Origin: CALITV01 sp964415795
GTDB lineage: Bacteria; UBP6; UBA1177; JAKLFG01
Length of the DNA: 64,000 bases
Assembly (NCBI GenBank): GCA_964415795.1
Contig: CAYQBN010000007.1
Span: 62,001-126,000, forward strand
Reading direction: 5' to 3'
The translations under genes and the position numbers were made by a program. The notes under the pieces were generated by a model. It was not told the origin of the DNA. It saw only the letters and a program-made list of their open reading frames with translations, and ran no database searches. This document shows positions 53,815 through 62,823 of this stretch, in pieces. The stretch's first letter is position 1, and every line of letters starts with the position of its first letter.

Positions 53815-55338
53815 GTGCGATACCTTTTCTCTTGCTGCCTCGCGGTCATGCTACCTTCTTTCCTCGCCGCCTCATCGCTGCTCGAACTCGTCGGCGCTCC
53901 CGACAGCGCCAATCCCTTCTCGATGCGAACGATCGCCGGCGGATCGGAAGCGGCCTATTTCAACCCGGCGCTCCTCGTGAAGATGCAGGATTCGGCGAAA
54001 CTCGGCTTCTTCATGATGGTCGAGACACTCGACATCAACCACTTCGCCCGGCCGGCATCCGATGCGAACGGTGACGGCATACCCGATGTCAACATCCCCG
54101 ACAACATTTACGACAAGGCGGCCTCCGACCAGATAACCCATGTCGGCGAGGATGTCCCCTACCGCGACCAGCGCTTCACGCCGCTTCCTACGAATCAACT
54201 CATCCGTGAACGCGGAAGCGCCGACTACAACGACATAAAGATGGTCATCGCCCTCGGCGCCACCAAGACGATAATCGAGGAGTGGCTCACTCTCGGCCTC
54301 TACTTGCTCCTTCCCGCCACGAGCGTCCAGACGCAGACCCCTTACTACAACGACGAGCGCGAACAGTTCTTCAGCAACTCGCTCCACTTCGAGCTACTCG
54401 AGGACCGCTCCCAGCAATTCAACATCGCCGTCGGGCTCGGCGGCAAGGTGAACGATTACCTCCACCTCGGCGCCGGCATCGCCTTCACCACCTACACGCT
54501 CACCGAGACTGAGGTCTATGTCCCCGACTCATCGGATCCCTCGTTCCAGATACTCAACTCGTCGGTCAAGGTCACCGGATCCCTCGCGCCGCACTTCGGC
54601 TTCGCCGCTTACCCGATCGAGGACCTCGTCATCACCGGCACGGTGCACCTCCAGTCGAACACCGGCCAGATAGAACTTCAGAACAAGACGCAGGTATGGG
54701 GCTGGGACTACGAGGACGACACGGAACGCCACCTCGGCAGCAGCGGCATGATGACCTACGGTTACGAGCCGCTCCGCGCCGGCGGCGGCATTTCCTACGC
54801 ATTCAACATCGGGCACGACTACAAGCTCGCTCCCACCGTCGGCGCCCTCTGGCACCACTGGCAGACCTACGAGAACCGGCACGGAACGAAGCCTGTCGAC
54901 CGCTGGCACGACACCGCTTCGGTACAAGCAGGGTTCCGCATCACCCACCCCGAACGGGAGATCGGCTTCGATTTCTCGTTCGTCCAGTCACCGATCCCCG
55001 AGCAGACCGGCCGCGAGAACTATGTGGACAACCACCGGCTCATTTGGGCCGGCGGATGGACCGAATACTTCGAGTTCGAGAAGTTCACCCTCGCCGGCGG
55101 CGTACACGGACAACTTCAGTGGCTCATCCCCCGTTCGCACCATAAAGACCTTTCGCGGAGCGCGGCAGAGGGCGGGGTGGTGGACGAGTATCCCGACGAG
55201 CTCATAGACTACTCCGACCCCGAGCGGCGTCCCATCGCCGAGGCGCAGGGATTCCAGACGAACAACCCCGGTTTCCCCGGATTCAGAAGCAGCGGGTTCC
55301 TCATCGGGACCGGCCTATTCATAAAAGTTCTTTACTGA
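53815..55338 (+). CDS. FadL/OmpP1-family outer-membrane transport protein
   Basis: A 507-residue protein. A signal peptide (YLFSCCLAVMLPSFLAA, cut before SSLLEL) is followed by the N-terminal hatch pattern seen in FadL proteins (AGGSEAAYFNPALLVKM). The rest is barrel strands with FNIAVGLGGKVNDYLHLGAG and RAGGGISYAFN, ending in an aromatic residue (FIKVLY). FadL proteins carry fatty acids or aromatic hydrocarbons across the outer membrane. I chose the GTG at 53815, where GGAG lies six bases upstream; an ATG at 53803 is the alternative and overlaps that site. A lipoprotein gene follows 12 bases later. Confidence 0.75.
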   Translation: MRYLFSCCLAVMLPSFLAASSLLELVGAPDSANPFSMRTIAGGSEAAYFNPALLVKMQDSAKLGFFMMVETLDINHFARPASDANGDGIPDVNIPDNIYDKAASDQITHVGEDVPYRDQRFTPLPTNQLIRERGSADYNDIKMVIALGATKTIIEEWLTLGLYLLLPATSVQTQTPYYNDEREQFFSNSLHFELLEDRSQQFNIAVGLGGKVNDYLHLGAGIAFTTYTLTETEVYVPDSSDPSFQILNSSVKVTGSLAPHFGFAAYPIEDLVITGTVHLQSNTGQIELQNKTQVWGWDYEDDTERHLGSSGMMTYGYEPLRAGGGISYAFNIGHDYKLAPTVGALWHHWQTYENRHGTKPVDRWHDTASVQAGFRITHPEREIGFDFSFVQSPIPEQTGRENYVDNHRLIWAGGWTEYFEFEKFTLAGGVHGQLQWLIPRSHHKDLSRSAAEGGVVDEYPDELIDYSDPERRPIAEAQGFQTNNPGFPGFRSSGFLIGTGLFIKVLY

Positions 55339-55350
55339 AGGGAGAACCAC

Positions 55351-56394
55351 ATGAAACGATGGATCTGTTTTCTTTGCTTTGCGGCGCTTTTTATGGCTGT
55401 TTCCTGCAGCGACAGCAGTACAAACAAGAACGACAACTCGATCCCGGCCGACGCCGACACCGCCGTCACCGATGAAACCGGCGACGACACCGTTATCGAG
55501 CCGGGCGACGACACGGTCGTTACCGAGGAGGAACCGACCACCGATGACGCTATCGTAACCGATGAGACGAGCGACGAAACGGATGACGAGACGCCCGACG
55601 AAGCATCCGACGAAATGGGCGACGAGGATGTCGTCGAGAGCGACGAGGACACCGTGAATCCGCTCCTCGCACAGTTCGTCGGGACATGGGCCGAGAAACT
55701 GGTCCTCGTCTCCGACACGCAGACCATTATCGGCAATGTCGAATCAACGACGACCCGCTATAAACTCGGCAAGATAACACTCGAAGACGGTGAACTCCAC
55801 ATCGAGAACAAGATCTGCAAGATAGACAACACCACCTCGCAGGGAGACACTATCTTTTACCAGAAGTACTGCGACATCTACTGGTTCTGGCACCCTTACG
55901 AACTCAAGAACCCTAAGCCCGACATCACCGTGACAGAGGGAAGCGGCACGATAACCTTCGTCGAGAACCGCTCGTGGGAACTGCGCGGGATGCTCAAGAT
56001 GAACGATCCCGAGACCGATACCATACCAAATAGCGCAAACGACGAGCGCATCTTCGATCACGATGAGGACGGTCACCCCGCATTCACCCTTGGCTTCACC
56101 TCGGCGCTCATCAAAGGCGACATGTATCTCGTCCAACGCCTCTCGCACGAACTCACCGGCACCTATATCCCCGGCGACGGTATCTACGGTCTCGGCACGA
56201 GCCCTGATCGGATAGAAGGCGGCGTCAATTGGACCGACGACCAGTACACCGTGGACGCGACCAACCCGACGCTCAAGAGCCAGAAAAAAAGCACCATTCG
56301 TAACGAAGACAGCACCTTCATCTATGTCCGGGTCCCCGACGACTTCACCTGCGACGAAGTGTACGACCAGCGGGAACAACTGTTCGGGAATTGA
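55351..56394 (+). CDS. Lipoprotein with long acidic linker
   Basis: A 347-residue protein. The signal ends in FMAVSC (Cys19). Residues 25-105 are mostly Asp, Glu, Thr and Val (DETGDDTVIEPGDDTVV, DETSDETDDETPDEASDE). The C-terminal domain (about 108-347) is beta-rich, starts FVGTWAEKLVLVSDTQTIIG and contains ELHIENKICKIDNT and DDFTCDEVYDQR; its opening 'FVGTWA' resembles lipocalin-like small beta-barrels, but this is not certain. It follows the FadL-like gene by 12 bases and may act with it. Confidence 0.72.
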   Translation: MKRWICFLCFAALFMAVSCSDSSTNKNDNSIPADADTAVTDETGDDTVIEPGDDTVVTEEEPTTDDAIVTDETSDETDDETPDEASDEMGDEDVVESDEDTVNPLLAQFVGTWAEKLVLVSDTQTIIGNVESTTTRYKLGKITLEDGELHIENKICKIDNTTSQGDTIFYQKYCDIYWFWHPYELKNPKPDITVTEGSGTITFVENRSWELRGMLKMNDPETDTIPNSANDERIFDHDEDGHPAFTLGFTSALIKGDMYLVQRLSHELTGTYIPGDGIYGLGTSPDRIEGGVNWTDDQYTVDATNPTLKSQKKSTIRNEDSTFIYVRVPDDFTCDEVYDQREQLFGN

Positions 56395-56492
56395 CCATTT
56401 ATCTTGACGAGCATTTTCCCACAAAAATCTTGCCTATTTGACGCTTCTGGGTTAGTATCCTTCGCCTTATAGTCTTTGACACGGAGAACGAG

Positions 56493-56861
56493 TTGAATAG
56501 CTCAATTATTTCAAGCACTTTTGAGGCACTTTCCGGGCAGGCGGCGCCGCAGTCTGGCGGAGCACTCGCCATCATCAACATGCTTTTGCCCTTTATCATC
56601 ATCTTCGTCATCTTCTACTTTCTCGTCATCATGCCACAGAAAAAGCAACAGAAAAAGCATCAGGAGATGCTCAACGCCCTTCAGAAGGGGGACCGGGTGC
56701 TCACCTCGTCGGGGTTCTTCGGCCGTATCGTCGAGGTGAAGCCAACGCTCTTCAAGATAGAGGTGGCACCCAAAGTAATCGTCTCTTTGCAGAAGAGCGC
56801 CGTCGTCTCGAAGGTGCAGGAAGAAGAGAGCGACGCTCCCGAAGGTAAGTCGGAGAACTGA
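56493..56861 (+). CDS. yajC: Preprotein translocase accessory subunit YajC
   Basis: A 122-residue protein. One N-terminal membrane helix (LLPFIIIFVIFYFLVIMPQ) is followed by the family motif KKQQKKHQEMLNALQKGDRV and LTSSGFFGRIVEV. YajC binds SecDF at the inner membrane. The start is a TTG at 56493 with GGAGAACGAG just upstream; no better ATG exists. It leads the yajC-secD-secF-recJ operon. Confidence 0.94.
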   Translation: MNSSIISSTFEALSGQAAPQSGGALAIINMLLPFIIIFVIFYFLVIMPQKKQQKKHQEMLNALQKGDRVLTSSGFFGRIVEVKPTLFKIEVAPKVIVSLQKSAVVSKVQEEESDAPEGKSEN

Positions 56862-56888
56862 GAAAGGTCAAGATAAGGAGAAACGCCT

Positions 56889-58607
56889 ATGGAAAAGAAC
56901 TGGACGATGCGTGGCCTGTTCATCTTGGCGCTCATCATTGTGGCCGTCGTCATACTTCTGCCGTCGTTCATGGACCGGGAGAAGTACCCGTTTCTTAACA
57001 AGATAAACGAGGGGCTCAACCTCGGTCTCGATCTTAAGGGAGGTATCCACTTCGTCCTCTCGGTCGATGTCGAAAAAGCGGTACAAGACCGTGTCGATCG
57101 CCAAACCGACGAGATAGCCAAGCGGATGGAAGAGGAAAAGATCCCCTACGCCGCGATAAAAGCCGATCCGGTCGAACCGATCATCCGCATCACGCTCCAA
57201 TCGGAAGCCGACGCCGACCGGTTCCGCGACAAGGTCATAGATTACTTCCCTTCCTTCCGCAAGACGGCACAGGAGGGGCTCACCTACGAACTCACCATGC
57301 GTGAGGACTACATCAAGAATCTCCGCGAGTCATCGGTCGATCAAGCACTTGAAACGCTCCGGAGCCGCATAGACGCCCTCGGTCTCAAGGAACCGGTCAT
57401 CGTCAAACAGGGCTCCAACTCGATCCTCATTCAACTGCCCGGCTACAAGGACATCGAGCGGGCCCGTTCCATCATCGGCCAGACGGCGCAACTCGAGTTC
57501 AAGATCGTCGCCGAGGACCTCGATCCGCTCGCGAACATCACCGATGTGCCGCAGGGCATCACGCTCCATCAGGGGCGCGGACAAACTTCGGACGGTGCCA
57601 TGCTCTCCTACAACTATGCCGTCTCCGAGGACAAGGATCTGCTTCTCAACTGGCTCAAGGACAAGGCACCCGAAGGCACCGAATTCCTCCTCGAAGAGAC
57701 CTTCCGTGAGGGCGGTAAAAAGATATATCAGTCGTGGCTTCTCTACAAGAAGGCCTATCTCACCGGCGACATGCTCACCGACGCCCGCGTCGAGGTCGAC
57801 CAGCAACGCAACCGCCCCTATGTCAGCCTATCGTTCGATCGTAACGGCGCCCAGATATTCGAAGAGGTCACCGGAAAGTTCGTGAAGCGGAAGATGGCGA
57901 TAGTGCTCGACAACCGCGTCAATTCGGCGCCGGTCATCCAGACCAAGATCGCCGGCGGCCATGCGATGATCACACTCAATTCGATGAACGATTTCAACAC
58001 GACGCTTTCCGAGGCGAAGGACCTCTCTCTCGTCCTGCGCGCCGGTTCTCTTCCCGCGCCGGTCACCTTCGAAGAGAACCGTACCGTTGGCCCGAGCCTC
58101 GGCGCCGACTCCATCCACAAGGGAAAAATCTCCATCGCGGTGGGGCTCGCCGTCGTCGTACTTGCGATGATCGTATACTACGGCATCTCGGGGCTCATCG
58201 CTGACCTCGCGCTCGCGCTCAATGTGCTTTTCATCCTCGCCTTTATGGCCGCTTTCGGCGCGACGCTCACCTTCCCCGGCATCGCGGGCATCGTGCTCAC
58301 CATCGGCATGGCGGTCGACGCGAATGTTCTCATCAACGAACGCATCCGCGAGGAGCTGCGCAACGGCCACTCGTTCATGTCCGCCTTCGAACTCGGCTAT
58401 GAGCGGGCATTCTCGGCGATATTCGACTCGAACCTGACAACGGCGATCGCCGGCTTCTTCCTCTGGAACTTTGGAAGCGGCACCGTGAAGGGGTTCGCTA
58501 TAACGCTTCTGCTCGGTCTCGCCTCTTCGATGTTCACCGCCGTCTATGTCACGAAGGTCATATTCCACCTGCTCATCAAGGCTGGAATCAAGAAGGTATC
58601 AGTGTAG
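56889..58607 (+). CDS. secD: Protein translocase subunit SecD
   Basis: A 572-residue RND-type membrane protein that uses the proton gradient to pull proteins through SecYEG. The first helix is followed by LGLDLKGGIHFVLSVD, the P1 domain (about 60-390), and the six-helix region with AIVLDNRVNSAPVI, FNTTLSEAKDLSLVLRAGSL, GPSLGADSI and TIGMAVDANVLINERIREEL (proton-relay Asp). It starts 27 bases after yajC; an AAGGAGA site precedes the ATG. Confidence 0.97.
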   Translation: MEKNWTMRGLFILALIIVAVVILLPSFMDREKYPFLNKINEGLNLGLDLKGGIHFVLSVDVEKAVQDRVDRQTDEIAKRMEEEKIPYAAIKADPVEPIIRITLQSEADADRFRDKVIDYFPSFRKTAQEGLTYELTMREDYIKNLRESSVDQALETLRSRIDALGLKEPVIVKQGSNSILIQLPGYKDIERARSIIGQTAQLEFKIVAEDLDPLANITDVPQGITLHQGRGQTSDGAMLSYNYAVSEDKDLLLNWLKDKAPEGTEFLLEETFREGGKKIYQSWLLYKKAYLTGDMLTDARVEVDQQRNRPYVSLSFDRNGAQIFEEVTGKFVKRKMAIVLDNRVNSAPVIQTKIAGGHAMITLNSMNDFNTTLSEAKDLSLVLRAGSLPAPVTFEENRTVGPSLGADSIHKGKISIAVGLAVVVLAMIVYYGISGLIADLALALNVLFILAFMAAFGATLTFPGIAGIVLTIGMAVDANVLINERIREELRNGHSFMSAFELGYERAFSAIFDSNLTTAIAGFFLWNFGSGTVKGFAITLLLGLASSMFTAVYVTKVIFHLLIKAGIKKVSV

Positions 58608-58622
58608 GAACAGGAGGATGCC

Positions 58623-59744
58623 ATGGAACTCATTAAACAGACGCTCAACATAGACTTCGTCGGCAAATTCAAGATCTTTGCCGTCATATCCTCCATCGCC
58701 GTCATCGCAGGTATCGTGCTTCTCATCGTCGTGGGACCGAACTACGGTGTTGATTTCAAAGGGGGCACCGAGATCCAGATAAAGATAGCCAACATAGACA
58801 TCGCCGGTGTCCGTGCAGCGCTTTCGTCATTCGATGGAGTGGAGATCCAACAGTTCGAGGGACACGATGATGAGTTCGTGATAAAGTTGCCCTCCATCTC
58901 GCTTGCCGACGCGGACGAGGTCGAAAAGGCGATCGCCGAGGCACAGAAGACCTTTTCCGAGGCGAACCTCATCAAGAAGCATTTCAATGTCGAGGTTGGC
59001 GACCGAATCGAGCTCTGGTTCGACAAACCAGTGGACAAGGACCGCCTTGTCGAAACGATAAAGAAATTTTCGGTACCTCTCACCGGACAGAGCGAGTATG
59101 CACAGGTCGGCGATCGCCACATCTACAAAATATTTCTCCAAAGCTTTACGAGCACCGTTATTGCGGCGGTCGAACAGAAGAGCGGCACCAAGGCAGACAT
59201 CCAGCGTGTCGAACTCGTCGGTCCCAAGGTCGGCAAAAAGCTGCGCACCGACACCGCCNNNNNNNNNNATACCCTCATCGCGCTCCTCATCTACATCGCG
59301 CTCCGATTCAACTTCCAGTCGGCCCCCGGCGCCATCATCGCTCTCTTTCACGATACTATGGTGACTCTGGGCATTCTCGTCGCCTTCCGCGTGACTTTCG
59401 ACCTTACCATCGTCGCGGCATTGCTCACCATGATCGGGTACTCTCTCAATGACACCGTCGTCATCTACGACCGTATCCGTGAAAACCTCGGCAACCCGAA
59501 AAAAGGAAATTCTCTCATCGAAAAGGTGAACATCAGTATCAACGAGACGCTTTCCCGCACCATCATCACCTCGGTGATGACCTTTATCGTCGTCTTTACG
59601 CTCCTTTTGCTCGGGGGAGACATCATCTGGGGATTCGCTTTCACCATGTGCGTCGGCATCGTGGTCGGCACCTACAGTTCCATCTATGTGGCGAGTCCCA
59701 TTACCGTTCTGTTGGATCGGTACATGAAACATAAGGCAACCTGA
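58623..59744 (+). CDS. secF: Protein translocase subunit SecF (contains assembly gap)
   Basis: A protein of about 373 residues. The family opening FVGKFKIFAVISSIAVIAG leads to YGVDFKGGTEIQIKI. The membrane half shows VGPKVGKKLRTD, a 10-N gap at 59259-59268 in the first helix after it, then LIYIALRFNFQSAPGAIIAL, TMIGYSLNDTVVIYDRIREN and FGFAFTMCVGIVVGTYSS-like ending. The frame is kept across the gap, so its true length is 1 modulo 3. CAGGAGG precedes the ATG. Confidence 0.95.
   Translation: MELIKQTLNIDFVGKFKIFAVISSIAVIAGIVLLIVVGPNYGVDFKGGTEIQIKIANIDIAGVRAALSSFDGVEIQQFEGHDDEFVIKLPSISLADADEVEKAIAEAQKTFSEANLIKKHFNVEVGDRIELWFDKPVDKDRLVETIKKFSVPLTGQSEYAQVGDRHIYKIFLQSFTSTVIAAVEQKSGTKADIQRVELVGPKVGKKLRTDTAXXXXTLIALLIYIALRFNFQSAPGAIIALFHDTMVTLGILVAFRVTFDLTIVAALLTMIGYSLNDTVVIYDRIRENLGNPKKGNSLIEKVNISINETLSRTIITSVMTFIVVFTLLLLGGDIIWGFAFTMCVGIVVGTYSSIYVASPITVLLDRYMKHKAT
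59259..59268. other. Assembly gap (10 N) inside secF
   Basis: Ten undetermined bases in the first membrane helix of the C-terminal half. The frame before and after agrees. Confidence 0.95.
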
Positions 59745-59748
59745 GTTG

Positions 59749-61476
59749 ATGAAAAAAGAGTGGGTACTGCTCGATGCGAACAGTGAAAAGGTAAGCAGGA
59801 TCTCAAAAACGCTCGGCATCTCCGAGACCGTGGCGCAGGTTCTTGTGAACCGCGGCATAGACGATGTCGAGTCGGCAAGCCTTTTCCTCCAAGCGAAATT
59901 GCGTAGTTTGCCCGATCCCTCTCTCCTCAAGAACGCCCAGAAGGCATCGGAACTCATCGTTGAGGCGGTCAAGGCCCGGAAACGCATCGTCATCTACGGT
60001 GACTACGATGTGGACGGCATTACATCGACGGTGCTCATGTACCAATTTCTCAAGATACTCGGGGCCGATGTTCACTACTACATCCCCCACCGTCTCGAGG
60101 ATGGCTACGGTCTGAACACCTACACGCTCGAAGAGATCGCCACCGAAGGGGGACAGGTGGTCATCACCGTGGACTGCGGCATCACGAGCATCGAGGAGGT
60201 GCGCTACGCGCGCCAGTTGGGACTCGATATCATCATCGCCGATCACCATCACATCGGCGAGACGATACCCGATGCCATCGCGGTCATCAATCCCCATTTC
60301 GAAGATTGTTGTTACCCGTTCAAAGAGATGGCCGCAGTCGGCGTCGCCTTTTCCCTTCTTATGGTGCTCAAGAAAACGGTCGAAAAGGACGGTTTTTTCC
60401 GAGGACAGCTTCCCAACCTGAAGGAGTACATGGATATCGTCGCGCTCGGCACCGTCGCCGACATGGTGCCGCTCGTGGGAACCAACCGTATCTTCGTCAA
60501 ACACGGCCTCCAGCAGATGCGCGAGAACAAGCGCCCCGGGCTCGTGGCGCTCGCCCATGTCTGCGGTCTCAAATCGCTCGATGAGGTGACTCCGGCGATC
60601 ATTTCCTATAAGATGGCGCCGCGCCTCAACGCCGCCGGTCGTATCGGTAACGCAGTCAAAGGAGTGGATCTTCTTTTGTCACCGACCTACGAACAGGCGA
60701 CCAAGATCGCCGAGGAACTCAATGTCACCAATGAATACCGTCAGAAACTCGAGGCGGAGATCTTCGATCAAGCGGTAAAGATGGTGGAAGAACGAGGGCT
60801 CCATCGGCAGCACACCATCGTCCTCCATTCGCAGGACTGGCACCCCGGGGTCATCGGCATCGTCGCCTCGCGCCTCGTCGAACGCTACTACAAACCGACC
60901 ATCATGATCTCGGTGGAAAGCGGCATAGGACGCGGATCGGCCCGCTCGATCCAGTCGCTTCACATCTACAATGTCCTCGAACATCTCAACGAACTCCTCG
61001 TTCAGTACGGCGGGCACAAGTACGCTGCGGGACTCACGATCCGCGAAGAAAACATCGAGACCTTCGTCCGCCGCTTCGAAGAGGTGGTCGCCGAAAGACT
61101 TACCCCGGAAGACTACCGGAACATACTGGAGGTCGACGCCGTCCTCGACCTGTCGCGCTTGACTCCTGAACTGGTCGTAGCTCTCCTTCAACTCGAGCCC
61201 TTCGGCATGAACAACTCCGAACCGAACTTTCTGGCTCGTAATCTGATCATCAAAAAACAGTCGGTCATTAATCGATCCCATCTCCACTGGCGCCTTTCCG
61301 CCGACGGATCTCCGTTCCAGTTCAACGCCATAGGCTTTGGACTCGCCGGCGACCGACCGCTCCCCGCGGTCGGCGACCGCGTGGACATCGTCTACTTTCC
61401 CCGAGTCAACACCTTCAACGGCGATGTGTCGCTTCAGTTATATGTGAAGGATTTTCGTCCTGCGTCGGGACAGTAG
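59749..61476 (+). CDS. recJ: Single-stranded-DNA-specific exonuclease RecJ
   Basis: A 575-residue 5'-3' exonuclease of DNA repair. The DHH core shows VIYGDYDVDGITSTVLMYQF (motif I), VDCGITS (motif II), ADHHHIGE (motif III) and ALGTVADMVPL; the DHHA1 domain has APRLNAAGRIG and the loop YGGHKYAAGLT. The OB-fold C-terminal part ends FNGDVSLQLYVKDFRP. It starts 4 bases after secF (ATG at 59749, a TTG one codon earlier is an alternative) and shares its transcript. It ends 6 bases from a convergent oxidoreductase. Confidence 0.95.
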   Translation: MKKEWVLLDANSEKVSRISKTLGISETVAQVLVNRGIDDVESASLFLQAKLRSLPDPSLLKNAQKASELIVEAVKARKRIVIYGDYDVDGITSTVLMYQFLKILGADVHYYIPHRLEDGYGLNTYTLEEIATEGGQVVITVDCGITSIEEVRYARQLGLDIIIADHHHIGETIPDAIAVINPHFEDCCYPFKEMAAVGVAFSLLMVLKKTVEKDGFFRGQLPNLKEYMDIVALGTVADMVPLVGTNRIFVKHGLQQMRENKRPGLVALAHVCGLKSLDEVTPAIISYKMAPRLNAAGRIGNAVKGVDLLLSPTYEQATKIAEELNVTNEYRQKLEAEIFDQAVKMVEERGLHRQHTIVLHSQDWHPGVIGIVASRLVERYYKPTIMISVESGIGRGSARSIQSLHIYNVLEHLNELLVQYGGHKYAAGLTIREENIETFVRRFEEVVAERLTPEDYRNILEVDAVLDLSRLTPELVVALLQLEPFGMNNSEPNFLARNLIIKKQSVINRSHLHWRLSADGSPFQFNAIGFGLAGDRPLPAVGDRVDIVYFPRVNTFNGDVSLQLYVKDFRPASGQ

Positions 61477-61482
61477 CCCTTC

Positions 61483-62673
61483 CTAATCGACCAGTGACCG
61501 GGCCGCGTTTCGGTCGAGGCCCGCAGCGATCCCTTTCAAGAGTGCTCCCCCCTTTCTGATATCCCCAAGAAGGATGCCTCCGGTCAAACGACCGTCACGG
61601 AAGAAAAGCGCCGTATAGCGGCCTGCCGCCTCATCGGCGGTGCGGAGGACATCATACGAGACAGCCGGATCGCGCCCGATGTCACCTGCCGAATAGAGTT
61701 GCGTACCGAACACCTTGAGTACCGCCGGATAGGACTCTGGCCGAAAGACTGCCGATCCCCCCGCGGCGTTAGTTCCGGCGACCGCCCCCTCTTTGACCGC
61801 CGGCATCCACAGCTGAGGAATGCGATCGAACTCGGCGCAATCACCTGCGGCGTAGATGCCCGCCACGGAGGTCTCCATTCGCTCGTTGACCACGATGCCG
61901 CGGTTCACCGAAAGTCCAGCTTCCTTGGCAAGTCCTATATTAGCCCGCACACCTACCGAGAACACCACCATGTCGCTTTGAACGACGGCACCGTTCTTGA
62001 GCATGATGCCCTCCACCACCTTATCTCCGATGAGACGGTCGGTCTGGGCGGAAAGGTGCACCACAACCCCGGCCTTTTCGGCAATACGCTGGAAGAAGCG
62101 GGAACCTTCGGGGTCAAGTTGCATAGGAAGCATTCGATCGGCAAGTTCAATGACGTGAACCCGATGCCCGCGCCTGAGAAGCGCATTCGCCGCCTCAAGC
62201 CCTAACAAGCCCCCACCGATGATGACCGTTTCATGGCACTGTTTGGCACACTGCGCTACACGCCGGGCATCGTCGAGCGTCCGCACCGCGAACACCCCCT
62301 CTTTTTCGAGCGCGCCGGCCAGTGGAACAAAGGGGGTCGAGCCGACCGCGAGGACGAGACGGTCGAACGGAACGGTCGCCCCAGTAGCCAGAGAAACATT
62401 TCGGGCAACGGGGTCGATCTTGGTCGCCTTCACCCCACGGAGGAGTCGCAGGTTCTGCTCGTGGAACCATGCTTCTCTCTGAAGATAAAAGGTGGGACGC
62501 TGCTCAACGGTATCATCCCCAATACGCTCGGTGAGCGAGGGACGATGATAGGGAAGATGCCTCTCTTCCGAAACGATCGTTATATCGGCGGTCGGGTCAG
62601 TCTTCCGTGCCTCTTGCGCCGCTGAAAGGCCTGCCGCCGAAGCACCGATAATGAGGATCCGCTGTCTCGTCAT
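61483..62673 (-). CDS. FAD-dependent pyridine-nucleotide oxidoreductase (rubredoxin/nitrite-reductase type)
   Basis: A 396-residue flavoprotein. FAD site ILIIGASAAGLSAAQEARK, second segment LVLAVGSTPF, NAD(P)H site VIIGGGLLGLEAANALLRRG, and the late FAD motif GIYAAGDCAEF. No redox-active disulphide. The order and the linker LPYHRPSLTERI place it with NADH:rubredoxin oxidoreductases and the flavin domain of NirB-type enzymes. The C-terminal 90 residues end RKGGALLKGIAAG. TAGGAGGA precedes the ATG. In anaerobes such enzymes serve oxygen detoxification; the partner is unknown. Confidence 0.88.
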   Translation of the reverse strand: MTRQRILIIGASAAGLSAAQEARKTDPTADITIVSEERHLPYHRPSLTERIGDDTVEQRPTFYLQREAWFHEQNLRLLRGVKATKIDPVARNVSLATGATVPFDRLVLAVGSTPFVPLAGALEKEGVFAVRTLDDARRVAQCAKQCHETVIIGGGLLGLEAANALLRRGHRVHVIELADRMLPMQLDPEGSRFFQRIAEKAGVVVHLSAQTDRLIGDKVVEGIMLKNGAVVQSDMVVFSVGVRANIGLAKEAGLSVNRGIVVNERMETSVAGIYAAGDCAEFDRIPQLWMPAVKEGAVAGTNAAGGSAVFRPESYPAVLKVFGTQLYSAGDIGRDPAVSYDVLRTADEAAGRYTALFFRDGRLTGGILLGDIRKGGALLKGIAAGLDRNAARSLVD

Positions 62674-62694
62674 ATCTATCCTCCTATTGCCGTC

Positions 62695-62731
62695 TGACGG
62701 GGCTACTCTACTGGTTCCCCTCCCCCCGTCA
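62695..62731. promoter_or_regulatory. 8-bp inverted repeat in the oxidoreductase promoter
   Basis: TGACGGGG (62695-62702) and CCCCGTCA (62724-62731) are perfect complements 21 bases apart, lying beside the predicted -10 and over the -35 of the minus-strand promoter. A possible operator. Confidence 0.4.
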
Positions 62732-62732
62732 A
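62705..62732 (-). promoter_or_regulatory. Promoter of the FAD oxidoreductase gene
   Basis: On the minus strand: TTGACG (62732-62727), a 16-base spacer and TAGAGT (62710-62705), 31 bases before the ATG. Confidence 0.55.
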
Positions 62733-62750
62733 CAACAAAAGTGAACTATC

Positions 62751-62780
62751 TTGACAAAAGAGTGAGGCAAACGCTATAAG
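62751..62780 (+). promoter_or_regulatory. Promoter of the DUF1015 gene
   Basis: TTGACA (62751-62756), an 18-base spacer and TATAAG (62775-62780), 43 bases before the ATG. Confidence 0.68.
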
Positions 62781-62823
62781 GAGCCTTCGAGCAGGTGTGT
62801 CATTAATCGTTGAGAGGAATGCC

